From NCBI GenBank assembly GCA_900455085.1, contig UGTZ01000001.1, positions 1,704,501 through 1,768,500 of the forward strand: 64,000 nucleotides of DNA. The letters run 5' to 3'. The stretch comes from Providencia rettgeri (lineage in GTDB: Bacteria; Pseudomonadota; Gammaproteobacteria; Enterobacterales; Enterobacteriaceae). The notes beneath the pieces are model-generated. The model was given only the letters and a program-made list of their open reading frames with translations. It searched no databases and was not told the DNA's origin. Made by a program: the position numbers and the translations under genes. This document shows, piece by piece, positions 1 to 8,154 of the stretch (the first letter of the stretch is position 1; the number at the start of each line of letters is the position of its first letter).

Positions 1-171
1 GTGAGTCGACTAGAAAAAAAACTGATAGCCAGAGGCTGCGGAAGAATAGAGTTATTAGTGAGTGAAGAGTCTGATGCGGCTATTTGTATGTTTGAAAAAA
101 TGTTGTATGAAGAAGAACAACCTGAACGTTTGATTTATTCGAAAAAATTAACGCACGAAACGGATTTTTAA
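1..171 (+). CDS. ypeA: GNAT acetyltransferase YpeA, C-terminal part
   Basis: This is the 3' end of a gene that enters from the left edge; 56 codons are visible before the TAA at 169-171. The residues (SRLEKKLIARGCGRIEL, then a FEKMLYEEE stretch) match the last strand-helix unit of the E. coli GNAT family protein YpeA, which has RLEKKLIARGC at the same place. GNAT enzymes transfer an acetyl group from acetyl-CoA to an amine; the substrate of YpeA is not established. In E. coli ypeA also lies beside yfeY and yfeX, which supports the call. The GTG at position 1 is only the window edge, not a start. Confidence 0.85.
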   Translation: MSRLEKKLIARGCGRIELLVSEESDAAICMFEKMLYEEEQPERLIYSKKLTHETDF

Positions 172-262
172 GTTAATTGACTATTTATTTAACTTTCTAT
201 GGGAATGTTTTAGTAAATAGATTGTCACAATATGCATTATGCGACTCATAAAAGAGGATGAT

Positions 263-868
263 ATGTCCCAACATGCAAAGTTGAACAGTAATAATGGATT
301 ATCGCCGTTGTTGAAGGTTTCTCTACTCTGTGGAGCCGCCTTGTTATCAGGGTGTGCGGGTGTGAAGGTTTTTTCGCCATCGACTTGGTTTAGTGGCCCT
401 CTGGTAGTTTCTAGCTCAGGGCTTGGCCAAGTGACCAGTTTTACACCAATGCAAGCGGATATCATTAAGAAACAGCTTAATGACCGTTATACACTACGCA
501 GCGGTATGCAAATGGAAAGTGGGGATGTGGTCACAGTTTTCCAAGGTATGGATGACAATGAAGTAAAATTAGAAATAGTGGGCCCTGAGCACGGTTATGT
601 CTCACGTATTACGGTGAGTGATCCAAATATCGTCACCGAATGGGGGCCTACAATTGGTACTGAATTTAGCGAAATTTACCAAAAAGCCTTCGGTATTTGC
701 GGCTTAGGTGAACGAGTCAATGACGTTCCGACTATTGAATGTAATTCACCGCAATCAAATAAAGTGGTCTACCGTTTTACAGGTAAATGGCAAGGGCCAG
801 AAGATTTAATGCCTCCAGATGATGACCTAAAAACATGGCAAATCTCACAAATTATTTGGCATAAATAG
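263..868 (+). CDS. yfeY: RpoE-regulated outer-membrane lipoprotein YfeY
   Basis: A secreted lipoprotein of about 201 residues. A hydrophobic signal segment (about residues 16-29) ends in the lipobox LLSGC, so the cysteine should be lipidated after signal peptidase II cleavage. The body resembles YfeY, annotated in E. coli as an envelope-stress (sigma-E) regulated lipoprotein of unknown function. I chose the ATG at 263 because AAGAGG sits five bases upstream; an in-frame ATG at 239 has no ribosome binding site. Its place between ypeA and yfeX matches E. coli. I did not find a convincing sigma-E promoter upstream, so that regulation is taken from the family. Confidence 0.85.
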   Translation: MSQHAKLNSNNGLSPLLKVSLLCGAALLSGCAGVKVFSPSTWFSGPLVVSSSGLGQVTSFTPMQADIIKKQLNDRYTLRSGMQMESGDVVTVFQGMDDNEVKLEIVGPEHGYVSRITVSDPNIVTEWGPTIGTEFSEIYQKAFGICGLGERVNDVPTIECNSPQSNKVVYRFTGKWQGPEDLMPPDDDLKTWQISQIIWHK

Positions 869-883
869 TTTTATTTCGTTAAT

Positions 884-916
884 GATATCGCCGGGCCTAT
901 TCAGACTGGCGATATC
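884..916 (+). terminator. Stem-loop after yfeY
   Basis: The nine-base arms GATATCGCC (884-892) and GGCGATATC (908-916) are perfect inverted repeats around a 15-base loop, 16 bases after the yfeY stop. No proper U-tract follows, only a pyrimidine-rich stretch. It may be a weak terminator or an mRNA 3' end stabiliser. Confidence 0.45.
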
Positions 917-1111
917 TTCCCATTAATACTTCTTTTTCGTTGTTTTCAAAGAAATTTCCCCTTTCTTAAATTTTCTTTCTTATAATAGGCCTGAAACCTA
1001 TATTCCCTTGCGTTAAAACAAGGTGAACATCATGGCGATAAGATAGGATATTAATATCGTTTTATATAAGAAATAGGTTATATAACATATTCATTTTACG
1101 AGGTTTACCGT

Positions 1112-2011
1112 ATGTCTCATTCTCAAAGTGGTATTTTGAAAGAACATAGCCGTTTTGGTATTTTTATTGAAGCGCAAGTGCAAGAGGGATCTCTGGATGA
1201 AATTAAGTCTGGATGTAAAAGCTTTGTCGAGGCTTTAACTAAATTACAAGCCCAATACCCAGATGACCGCCTCGGCGCGGTTATCGCGTTTGGCTCTGAC
1301 ATCTGGAAACAGCTCGGTAAGGCAAATAGTGCCCCTGAATTGAAACCATTTCGCACGCTAGGTAAAGGACTCGCTCCAGCCACTCAACGGGATATGTTTA
1401 TTCATATTCAATCACTGCGCCACGATATTAACTTTTCATTAGCACAGGCGGCTTTAAAAGCATTTGGTAAATCTGTCTCTGTGGTTGAAGAAATTCATGG
1501 TTTCCGTTGGGTAGATGATAGAGATTTAAGTGGTTTTATTGATGGAACCGAAAATCCGCAAGGGGAAGAAATTGCGGAGGTCACATTAATCGAAGACGGT
1601 GAAGATAAAGGCGGAAGCTATGTTTTAGTCCAACGCTATGAACACGATTTAAGAAAATGGGATCGTTTTTCGGAACATGAACAAGAAAAAATGATTGGTC
1701 GGACGAAAAAAGACAGTATTGAGCTGGACGAAGATGCTCGTAATGTTACCTCTCATGTTTCCCGTGTGGTTATTGAAGAAGAAGGTGAAGAGCTTGAAGT
1801 CATGCGTCACAGCTTGCCATATGGAACAGCAAGCGGTAAGCACGGCTTATTCTTTGTGGCTTATTGTGCAAGATTACACAATATCGAACAGCAATTATTA
1901 AGTATGTTTGGTGAAAAAGACGGCAAATACGATGATTTGTTGCGAATGACGAAAGCGGTATCGGGCAGTTATTACTATGCTCCGTCGATTGAGACATTGA
2001 CGTCTCTGTAG
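1112..2011 (+). CDS. yfeX: Dye-decolourising (DyP-type) haem peroxidase YfeX
   Basis: A 299-residue cytosolic haem peroxidase of the DyP family, the same size as E. coli YfeX. The family signature GFIDGTENP (about residues 145-153) holds the catalytic aspartate. The histidine in VMRHSLPYG (about residue 232) fits the proximal haem ligand. DyP enzymes use hydrogen peroxide to oxidise dyes and porphyrinogens; a proposed role of YfeX in removing iron from haem is disputed. An ACGAGG box ends eight bases before the ATG. The gene is followed directly by an ERIC repeat. No frame problems are seen. Confidence 0.95.
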   Translation: MSHSQSGILKEHSRFGIFIEAQVQEGSLDEIKSGCKSFVEALTKLQAQYPDDRLGAVIAFGSDIWKQLGKANSAPELKPFRTLGKGLAPATQRDMFIHIQSLRHDINFSLAQAALKAFGKSVSVVEEIHGFRWVDDRDLSGFIDGTENPQGEEIAEVTLIEDGEDKGGSYVLVQRYEHDLRKWDRFSEHEQEKMIGRTKKDSIELDEDARNVTSHVSRVVIEEEGEELEVMRHSLPYGTASGKHGLFFVAYCARLHNIEQQLLSMFGEKDGKYDDLLRMTKAVSGSYYYAPSIETLTSL

Positions 2012-2129
2012 CGTTACTCGTCATTCTTTGCGTTACAGCGTTGTTGGCTACGTAAGATTACCCTAGTCACATACTATTGTATGCTCCTAGGGCTAATCTT
2101 CCTTGCCGCCTAGCTGTAACACAAATTAT
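2012..2129 (-). repeat. ERIC (IRU) intergenic repeat
   Basis: Read on the minus strand this segment follows the enterobacterial ERIC consensus. It has CCCTAGGAGCATAC, the central hairpin around GTATGTGACTAGGG, then TAGCCAACAACGCTGTAACG and a TGACGAGT end, where ERIC has CCCCAGGAGCTTAC, GTGACTGGGG, GCAGCCAACGC and TGACGGGTA. Outer arms GCGTTACAGC near 2030-2039 and GCTGTAACAC near 2113-2122 are inverted repeats, so the transcript can fold into a long hairpin. It starts at the yfeX stop codon and may act as its 3' end. The outer limits are approximate. Confidence 0.85.
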
Positions 2130-2439
2130 TTAGAGTAACTGTTTATACTTAGCAATTTAAACATAATGATTTGTATTTATTCTATTATTATTAGCCCGTT
2201 ATCATTAATGCCTACTTACTACCTAGTAATGATTTAACTTATAGAATGCCCCTCCATTGAGTAATATTCATATCACTAACTAATTAAAAAATCAGTTAAT
2301 TTTCCTGCTTATGACGTTCATTTCTTTGTTATTCTAATTTGATATATAAAAAGGTGATTGATAGCTACACAGTTATAACCAAAACATATACAGTGGTTCC
2401 AATGTTAGCCATTTGGGTTTAGTTACGAACAGGTGTGGA
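2130..2439 (+). other. Gene-free region upstream of cysP
   Basis: About 310 AT-rich bases between the ERIC repeat and the cysP start, with no credible open reading frame. In enterobacteria cysPUWAM is activated here by CysB with acetylserine. CysB sites are too degenerate for me to place one, so no promoter is marked. Confidence 0.5.
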
Positions 2440-3462
2440 ATGAAAAAATCATTTTTGAAAAAAACGGCATTCGCGAGTTTGGCAACAGTCTCATTACTCG
2501 GCAGCTCGCCACTAATTGCAGCTGAACTGCTTAACAGTTCTTATGATATTGCACGTGAACTATTTGTGGCGTTGAACCCATCATTTGAAAAACAGTGGAA
2601 TGAGGCTCACCCTGACGACAAACTAACGATTAAACAATCACACGCAGGCTCATCAAAGCAAGCCTTAGCGATTTTACAAGGGCTAAAAGCAGATGTGGTG
2701 ACCTACAACCAAGTCACCGATGTGCAAATTTTGCATGATAAAGGCAATTTGATCCCAGCAGACTGGCAAGCTCGCTTGCCAAATAATAGCTCACCGTATT
2801 ATTCAACAATGGCGTTTTTAGTTCGTAAAGGAAACCCGAAAGGAATTAAAACGTGGGATGATTTGGTCCGCGAAGATGTCAAATTAATCTTCCCAAATCC
2901 AAAGACTTCAGGAAATGGTCGTTATACCTACCTTGCTGCATGGGGGGCTTTTAATCAAGAAAATAAAGGTGATAAAGCGAAAACCCGTGAGCAAATGAAA
3001 CAGTTTTTGAAAAATGTCGAGGTATTTGATACCGGAGGGCGTGGTGCAACAACGTCATTTATTGAGCGGGAGCTTGGTGACGTCCTGATTAGCTTTGAAT
3101 CTGAAGTGAATAATATTCGCTCTCAGTATGGTGAATCAGACTATGAAGTTATTGTGCCACCAGTGGATATTTTAGCGGAATTCCCTGTCGCTTGGGTCGA
3201 CAAGAATGTACAAAAAAATGGGACTGAAGACGTCGCTAAAGCTTACTTAAATTATCTCTATAGCCCACAGGCGCAAGAAATCATCACTCAGTATAATTAT
3301 CGGGTGAATGATAAAGCGGTAATGAATGCGAATAAGGATAAATTTCCTGAAACTCAGCTGTTTACGGTTGAATCTCAATTTGAGAGCTGGCCAAAAGTGA
3401 TGGATGTTCATTTCGTCACTGGTGGGGAATTTGACAAATTAATGGCAGAAGGGCGCCGTTAA
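2440..3462 (+). CDS. cysP: Thiosulfate-binding periplasmic protein CysP
   Basis: Periplasmic solute-binding protein of the sulfate/thiosulfate ABC importer, 340 residues against 338 in E. coli. It begins with a signal peptide (MKKSF, hydrophobic core, SSPLIAA-E cleavage near residue 26). It then keeps long stretches typical of CysP, such as LLNSSYD, KQSHAGSSKQALAIL, TYNQVTDVQ, TSGNGRYTYLAAWG and FDTGGRGATTSF. I prefer the ATG at 2440, preceded by AGGTGTGG, over an upstream in-frame start without a binding site. The stop overlaps the cysU start by one base (TAATG), which indicates translational coupling. Confidence 0.96.
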   Translation: MKKSFLKKTAFASLATVSLLGSSPLIAAELLNSSYDIARELFVALNPSFEKQWNEAHPDDKLTIKQSHAGSSKQALAILQGLKADVVTYNQVTDVQILHDKGNLIPADWQARLPNNSSPYYSTMAFLVRKGNPKGIKTWDDLVREDVKLIFPNPKTSGNGRYTYLAAWGAFNQENKGDKAKTREQMKQFLKNVEVFDTGGRGATTSFIERELGDVLISFESEVNNIRSQYGESDYEVIVPPVDILAEFPVAWVDKNVQKNGTEDVAKAYLNYLYSPQAQEIITQYNYRVNDKAVMNANKDKFPETQLFTVESQFESWPKVMDVHFVTGGEFDKLMAEGRR

Positions 3463-4292
3463 TGAATCGTTCAGGAAAGCGCTTTTTGCCGGGTTTTGGG
3501 CTAACGCTAGGTAGCAGTCTGTTCTATACGTGTTTGATTTTGCTATTACCCATGAGTGCATTGGTGATTCAATTATCAGAAATGACATGGCAGCAATACT
3601 GGGCCGTCATAAGTTACCCACAAGTGGTTGCTGCGTATAAAGTGACGTTACTGTCAGCGTTAGTCGCAAGTCTGTTTAATGCGGTATTTGGCATGCTATT
3701 AGCTTGGATTTTAACGCGTTATCGCTTTCCTGGGCGTTTGTTTTTAGATGGTTTAGTGGATTTACCCTTTGCGTTACCTACCGCTGTGGCAGGGCTAACA
3801 TTAGCAACCTTGTTTGCAACCTCAGGGTGGTATGGGCAATATCTGCACCAATTTGATATTAAAGTTGTTAATACTTGGCTGGGAATTGCGGTTGCAATGG
3901 CTTTTACCAGTATTCCGTTTGTTGTGCGTACGGTTCAACCAGTGTTGGAAGAGCTCGGCCCTGAGTACGAAGAAGCTGCTCAGACCCTAGGTGCAAGCCG
4001 TTGGCAAACCTTTCGTCGAGTGGTATTACCGGAGCTTTCACCAGCCTTATTAGCCGGAACGGTTTTATCCTTTACACGTAGTTTAGGCGAGTTTGGCGCC
4101 ATTATATTTATTGCGGGTAATATTGCGTGGCAAACCGAGGTTGTTTCATTAATGATTTTTAGTCAGTTACAACAATTTGATTATCCGGCCGCCAGTGCTG
4201 TCGCCTCAGTTATTTTATCGGTTTCATTGTTACTGTTATTTAGTGTCAATTTAGTACAAAGTCGCTTCGGTAAACGGTTAGGAGGCAAGTAA
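3462..4292 (+). CDS. cysU: Sulfate/thiosulfate ABC permease CysU (CysT)
   Basis: Inner-membrane permease of 276 residues with about six transmembrane segments. It carries the EAA loop (EEAAQTLGASRWQTFRRV, about residues 168-185) that docks on the CysA ATPase. Together with CysW it forms the channel through which CysP-bound thiosulfate or sulfate enters. The start codon overlaps the cysP stop and its own stop overlaps the cysW start, both as TAATG, so the genes form one tightly coupled operon. The length and sequence are those of the family. Confidence 0.95.
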   Translation: MNRSGKRFLPGFGLTLGSSLFYTCLILLLPMSALVIQLSEMTWQQYWAVISYPQVVAAYKVTLLSALVASLFNAVFGMLLAWILTRYRFPGRLFLDGLVDLPFALPTAVAGLTLATLFATSGWYGQYLHQFDIKVVNTWLGIAVAMAFTSIPFVVRTVQPVLEELGPEYEEAAQTLGASRWQTFRRVVLPELSPALLAGTVLSFTRSLGEFGAIIFIAGNIAWQTEVVSLMIFSQLQQFDYPAASAVASVILSVSLLLLFSVNLVQSRFGKRLGGK

Positions 4293-5152
4293 TGGCACAA
4301 ATTACCCCCATTCATACTGCTAGCCGTACCCAAATAAACTGGGGGAAATGGCTATTAATAGCGATAGGTTTATTGTTTTCACTTTTACTATTAGTTATTC
4401 CAATTGTTTGGATATTTATTACAGCTTTTCAAAAAGGGTTAGATTCTGTTTTACTGAATTTGGCAGACCCTGATATGCTACATGCCATTGGTTTAACAGT
4501 ATTAATTGCTTTAATTACGGTTCCGGTAAATTTAGTCTTTGGTACCATGATGGCGTGGTTAGTGACGCGATTTCAGTTTCCTGGTCGCCAATTATTACTA
4601 ACCCTAGTTGATATTCCGTTTGCGGTTTCACCTGTTGTTGCGGGTTTGCTGTACTTACTTTTTTATGGCTCAAACAGTTGGTTGGGTGGATGGCTTGAAG
4701 GTTTTGACATCCAACTGATGTTTTCATGGCCCGGTATGGCATTGGTGACTATTTTTGTCACTTGCCCATTTGTGGTACGTGAGTTAGTCCCGCTAATGTT
4801 AAGTCAGGGTAGCCAAGAAGATGAAGCGGCGGTTTTACTTGGGGCCTCAGGATGGAAGATGTTTTGGCGTGTGACATTACCGAATATCCGCTGGGCATTG
4901 TTGTATGGCGTCGTTCTAACAAATGCCCGTGCGATTGGTGAATTTGGTGCAGTTTCGGTGGTTTCAGGGGCTATTCGCGGTGAAACATACACCTTACCGT
5001 TGCAAGTTGAATTATTGCATCAGGATTATAATACGGTGGGCGCATTTACGGCCGCAGGGATCCTCGCACTAATGGCAATTGTCACCTTAATACTTAAAAG
5101 TGCATTGCAGTGGCATTTGAGTCGCCAGCAATCTGAATCAGGAGTCCATTAA
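4292..5152 (+). CDS. cysW: Sulfate/thiosulfate ABC permease CysW
   Basis: Second permease subunit, 286 residues, with a first membrane span near residues 20-46 and further spans to residue 270. Its EAA loop reads DEAAVLLGASGWKMFWRVTLP (one residue per position, about 177-197), homologous to that in CysU. It pairs with CysU and receives energy from CysA. The ATG is shared with the cysU stop. The last codons contain the AGGAG that serves as ribosome binding site for cysA, whose start lies two bases after the cysW stop. Confidence 0.95.
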   Translation: MAQITPIHTASRTQINWGKWLLIAIGLLFSLLLLVIPIVWIFITAFQKGLDSVLLNLADPDMLHAIGLTVLIALITVPVNLVFGTMMAWLVTRFQFPGRQLLLTLVDIPFAVSPVVAGLLYLLFYGSNSWLGGWLEGFDIQLMFSWPGMALVTIFVTCPFVVRELVPLMLSQGSQEDEAAVLLGASGWKMFWRVTLPNIRWALLYGVVLTNARAIGEFGAVSVVSGAIRGETYTLPLQVELLHQDYNTVGAFTAAGILALMAIVTLILKSALQWHLSRQQSESGVH

Positions 5153-5154
5153 TC

Positions 5155-6244
5155 ATGAGTATTGAAATTGAAAAAATCGGTAAATTATTTGGTAAAACCC
5201 AAGTACTTAACGATATTTCACTGGATATTGCATCGGGTGAAATGGTTGCCCTATTAGGGCCTTCCGGTTCAGGAAAAACAACCTTATTGCGGATTATTGC
5301 AGGGCTTGAGCAACAAAGTCAGGGGCTATTACGTTTTCATGGTCACGATGTCAGTAAAATCCATGCTAAAGATAGGCATGTTGGCTTTGTATTTCAACAC
5401 TATGCACTATTTCGCCACATGACAGTGTTTGATAATGTAGCCTTTGGTTTAACTGTCTTACCAAGAAAACAGCGCCCATCCGCTCAGGCTATTAAAGATA
5501 AAGTAACAAAATTGTTGGAGATGGTTCAACTCGCTCATTTAGCTTCACGTTACCCTGCACAACTTTCAGGGGGGCAAAAACAGCGAGTGGCATTAGCAAG
5601 AGCTTTAGCCGTTGATCCACAAATTTTATTATTGGATGAACCTTTTGGCGCGCTCGACGCACAAGTACGTATTGAATTACGCCGTTGGTTACGTCAATTA
5701 CATGATGAATTAAAATTTACCAGTGTTTTTGTGACTCATGACCAAGAAGAAGCCATGGAAGTTGCAGACAGAGTGGTGGTGATGAGCCAAGGTCATATCG
5801 AGCAAGTTGGCACACCAAGTGATATATGGCAGCGCCCAGAAACACGATTTGTCCTTGAATTTATGGGGGAAGTCAACCAAATCTCTGCCCATATCAAAGG
5901 TTCAACATTAAATATCGGTGGCTATGACTTTCCACTGAACCATACCAGTGTTCAACAAGGTGAAGTCGACGTATTTTTACGTCCTTGGGATATCTCATTA
6001 CAAGCTGAAGTGGATGAGCAGCACCGTTTACCTGTAAGGGTCACGGAATCGGGACCAAGAGGGCATTTTTGGCAATTAACCGTTCAACCGTTAGGTTGGG
6101 GGGAAAGAGCCGTTGTCAGTGATTTGGCAGTCTGAGAAAACAATACCCACTCGAGGTGAACGTTACTTTTTAGGTAGCCAGCAGGCAAAGATTTATCAAG
6201 GTGATCAGGCGTTAATTTTTCCACAACTCGCTGAAAGTGCATGA
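5155..6244 (+). CDS. cysA: Sulfate/thiosulfate ABC ATPase CysA, frameshifted near the 3' end
   Basis: ATP-binding subunit of the importer. Walker A (GPSGSGKTT, near residue 34), signature LSGGQKQRVALARAL, Walker B ILLLDEPFGALD and the H-loop VTHDQEEAM are intact. The uninterrupted frame stops at 6135 after 326 residues, while the family has about 365. The missing tail is present in the next frame: from 6104 it reads KEPLSVIWQSEKTIPTRGER and continues to a TGA at 6242-6244, ending QLAESA like E. coli CysA. The switch point is a run of six G at 6098-6103; one G fewer restores a 362-residue protein. The lost part is the regulatory C-terminal domain, so the truncated form might keep ATPase activity. 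It is either a sequencing error or a slippage mutation. Confidence 0.9.
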
Positions 6245-6616
6245 ATATAAAATTCAATAATTTATAACACTAATAAATATATTATTGGTGTTACCTTCTC
6301 TATTACTTTCTAGGTATATTCCCGATGATTAGACTTTATATTAAAAATATTAAGTCTAATCTCTCTATGTTTAATTTTCGCATAACCATTTGATATCAAA
6401 TAATTAATTATTGTATTTTTATGGGAAATATAACTGGCAATTCTATAAACTTATTGTAATATAATATATCAATTAGCTATATCAGAAATGGTAATTAAGA
6501 TAATCTATTTTTCTAATATTAATGTGAAGAGATTTCAATTTTCACATTTCAATATTGGGGTAATATCTTATCTCTATTCTTTCTTATTTATATATAAAAA
6601 TTATAAGGATGGTAAA
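6245..6616 (+). other. AT-rich spacer between cysA and cysM
   Basis: About 370 very AT-rich bases. The cysM frame stays open back to 6488, but that stretch (VIKIIYFSNINVK and onward) has no counterpart in CysM and no binding site. I see no terminator and no other gene, so cysM may have its own promoter here or be read through from cysA. Confidence 0.5.
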
Positions 6617-7501
6617 GTGTCGGCTCTGGAACAGTTTATCGGTAATACCCCATTAGTAAAACTTCAGCGTTTAACACAAGGGATTGAAGCTGAAATTTGG
6701 GTAAAACTTGAAGGCAATAACCCCGCGGGTTCAGTGAAAGATCGTGCGGCATTTTCAATGATTAATGAAGCGCAATTACGGGGTGAAATTAAGCCAGGCG
6801 ATACGCTAATTGAAGCGACTAGCGGTAATACCGGTATCGCCCTTGCGATGATAGCCGCAGTAAAAGGCTACAAATTAAAATTACTCATGCCAGATAACAT
6901 GAGTAAAGAGCGACAAGCCTCTATGCAAGCTTATGGTGCAGAACTTATCTTAGTAAGTACGGCTGTCGGTATGGAAGGTGCACGGGATCTTGCTAAAGAA
7001 ATGGAGCAGCGAGGAGAGGGGAAAGTTTTAGACCAATTTAATAACCCTGATAACCCATTAGCCCATTTTAAAACAACGGGTCCTGAAATTTGGCAGCAAA
7101 CTCACGGCGCAATTACCCATTTTGTGTCGAGTATGGGAACCACGGGGACCATTACAGGGGTTAGCCGCTATTTAAAATCCCAGTCAGCGGACGTGCACAT
7201 TGTTGGCTTACAACCTGCTGAAAAAAGCCAAATTCCGGGTATTAGGCGCTGGTCACCGGGTTACTTGCCCGGCATCTTCGATAGCTCATTAGTTGATAGC
7301 GTACTGGACATCAACCAGCAAGAAGCCGAAGAAACCATGAGAGCCTTAGCGAAGGTTGAAGGTATCTTTTGTGGTGTGAGCTCAGGTGGAGCGGTTGCCG
7401 GTGCTTTAAAAGTGGCTAAAGCGAATCCAGGAGCGGTGATTGTGGCAGTCATTTGTGACCGAGGAGACCGCTATTTATCAACAGGTGTATTTAATGAGTG
7501 A
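6617..7501 (+). CDS. cysM: O-acetylserine sulfhydrylase B (cysteine synthase B)
   Basis: PLP enzyme that makes cysteine from O-acetylserine and sulfide, and S-sulfocysteine from thiosulfate, which fits its place behind the thiosulfate importer. The PLP lysine lies in NNPAGSVKDRAA (about residue 41); the substrate loop EATSGNTGIALAM and the glycine-rich phosphate loop SSMGTTGTITG follow. The protein has 294 residues, close to the family. I start it at the GTG at 6617 (product MSALEQFIGNTPLVK), because it aligns with the E. coli start and AAGGA lies seven bases upstream. Confidence 0.93.
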   Translation: MSALEQFIGNTPLVKLQRLTQGIEAEIWVKLEGNNPAGSVKDRAAFSMINEAQLRGEIKPGDTLIEATSGNTGIALAMIAAVKGYKLKLLMPDNMSKERQASMQAYGAELILVSTAVGMEGARDLAKEMEQRGEGKVLDQFNNPDNPLAHFKTTGPEIWQQTHGAITHFVSSMGTTGTITGVSRYLKSQSADVHIVGLQPAEKSQIPGIRRWSPGYLPGIFDSSLVDSVLDINQQEAEETMRALAKVEGIFCGVSSGGAVAGALKVAKANPGAVIVAVICDRGDRYLSTGVFNE

Positions 7502-7548
7502 GATAATTTAATTGCCACTGGCGTGCAATAAAGTACCCCATCAATGAA

Positions 7549-7574
7549 AAACCATCAGGCAAGCCTGATGGTTT
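7549..7574. terminator. Bidirectional terminator between cysM and crr
   Basis: Twelve-base perfect arms AAACCATCAGGC (7549-7560) and GCCTGATGGTTT (7563-7574) with a two-base AA spacer between convergent genes. It carries A/T runs on either side, so it can serve both cysM (plus) and crr (minus). Confidence 0.85.
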
Positions 7575-7596
7575 AAGCTAAATATGGGTAGTTGAG

Positions 7597-8106
7597 TTAT
7601 TTCTTAATACGCATGACGACAGTTTCACCCACTGTCACTGAGCCCGTCAGTTTGTTTAGCTCTTTGATTTCGTCCATATTAGAAATGACAACTGGAGTTA
7701 GAACCGATTTTGCTTTCTCTTCTAATAGTGCTAAATCAAACTCAATGATTAAATCACCTTTTTTCACTGCTTGACCTTCTTCGGCGATGCGTTTAAAACC
7801 CTCACCTTTAAGCTCAACAGTATCAATACCGAAGTGAACAAATAGTTCTATGCCATCATCTGATTCAATAGAAAACGCATGGTTAGTTTCAAAGATTTTA
7901 CCAATTGTACCGTCTACAGGGGCAACGATTTTGTTACCTGCGGGTTTAATCGCAATACCGTCACCTACAATTTTTTCTGCGAACACAACGTCTGGAACAT
8001 CTTCAATATTGACAATTTCACCCGATAAAGGCGCGATAATCTCAATACTGCCACTGCTACTTTTGTCTTCCGAAACGAGTGATTTCAGTTTGTCAAACAG
8101 ACCCAT
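7597..8106 (-). CDS. crr: Glucose-specific PTS enzyme IIA (EIIA-Glc, Crr)
   Basis: Soluble phosphocarrier of 169 residues, the usual length. It takes phosphate from HPr and passes it to EIICB-Glc, controls adenylate cyclase and causes inducer exclusion. The phosphorylated histidine lies in FVHFGIDTVEL (about residue 91), and the second conserved histidine in ETNHAFSIES (about residue 76). The start MGLFDKLKSLVS includes the amphipathic N-terminal helix that binds membranes. It follows ptsI with 48 bases between, as in the E. coli ptsHI-crr operon, and ends at a shared terminator. Confidence 0.97.
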   Translation of the reverse strand: MGLFDKLKSLVSEDKSSSGSIEIIAPLSGEIVNIEDVPDVVFAEKIVGDGIAIKPAGNKIVAPVDGTIGKIFETNHAFSIESDDGIELFVHFGIDTVELKGEGFKRIAEEGQAVKKGDLIIEFDLALLEEKAKSVLTPVVISNMDEIKELNKLTGSVTVGETVVMRIKK

Positions 8107-8154
8107 GGACCTTCTCCTAATCGTTTTATATGGGACCGAACTAATGTGCTGTTC

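Noticed and set aside
6488..6616. N-terminal extension of CysM
   Set aside because: The open frame upstream has no family similarity and no ribosome binding site; GTG 6617 has both.
6245..6616. Riboswitch or attenuator ahead of cysM
   Set aside because: I found no stable conserved stem or leader peptide, only AT-rich sequence.
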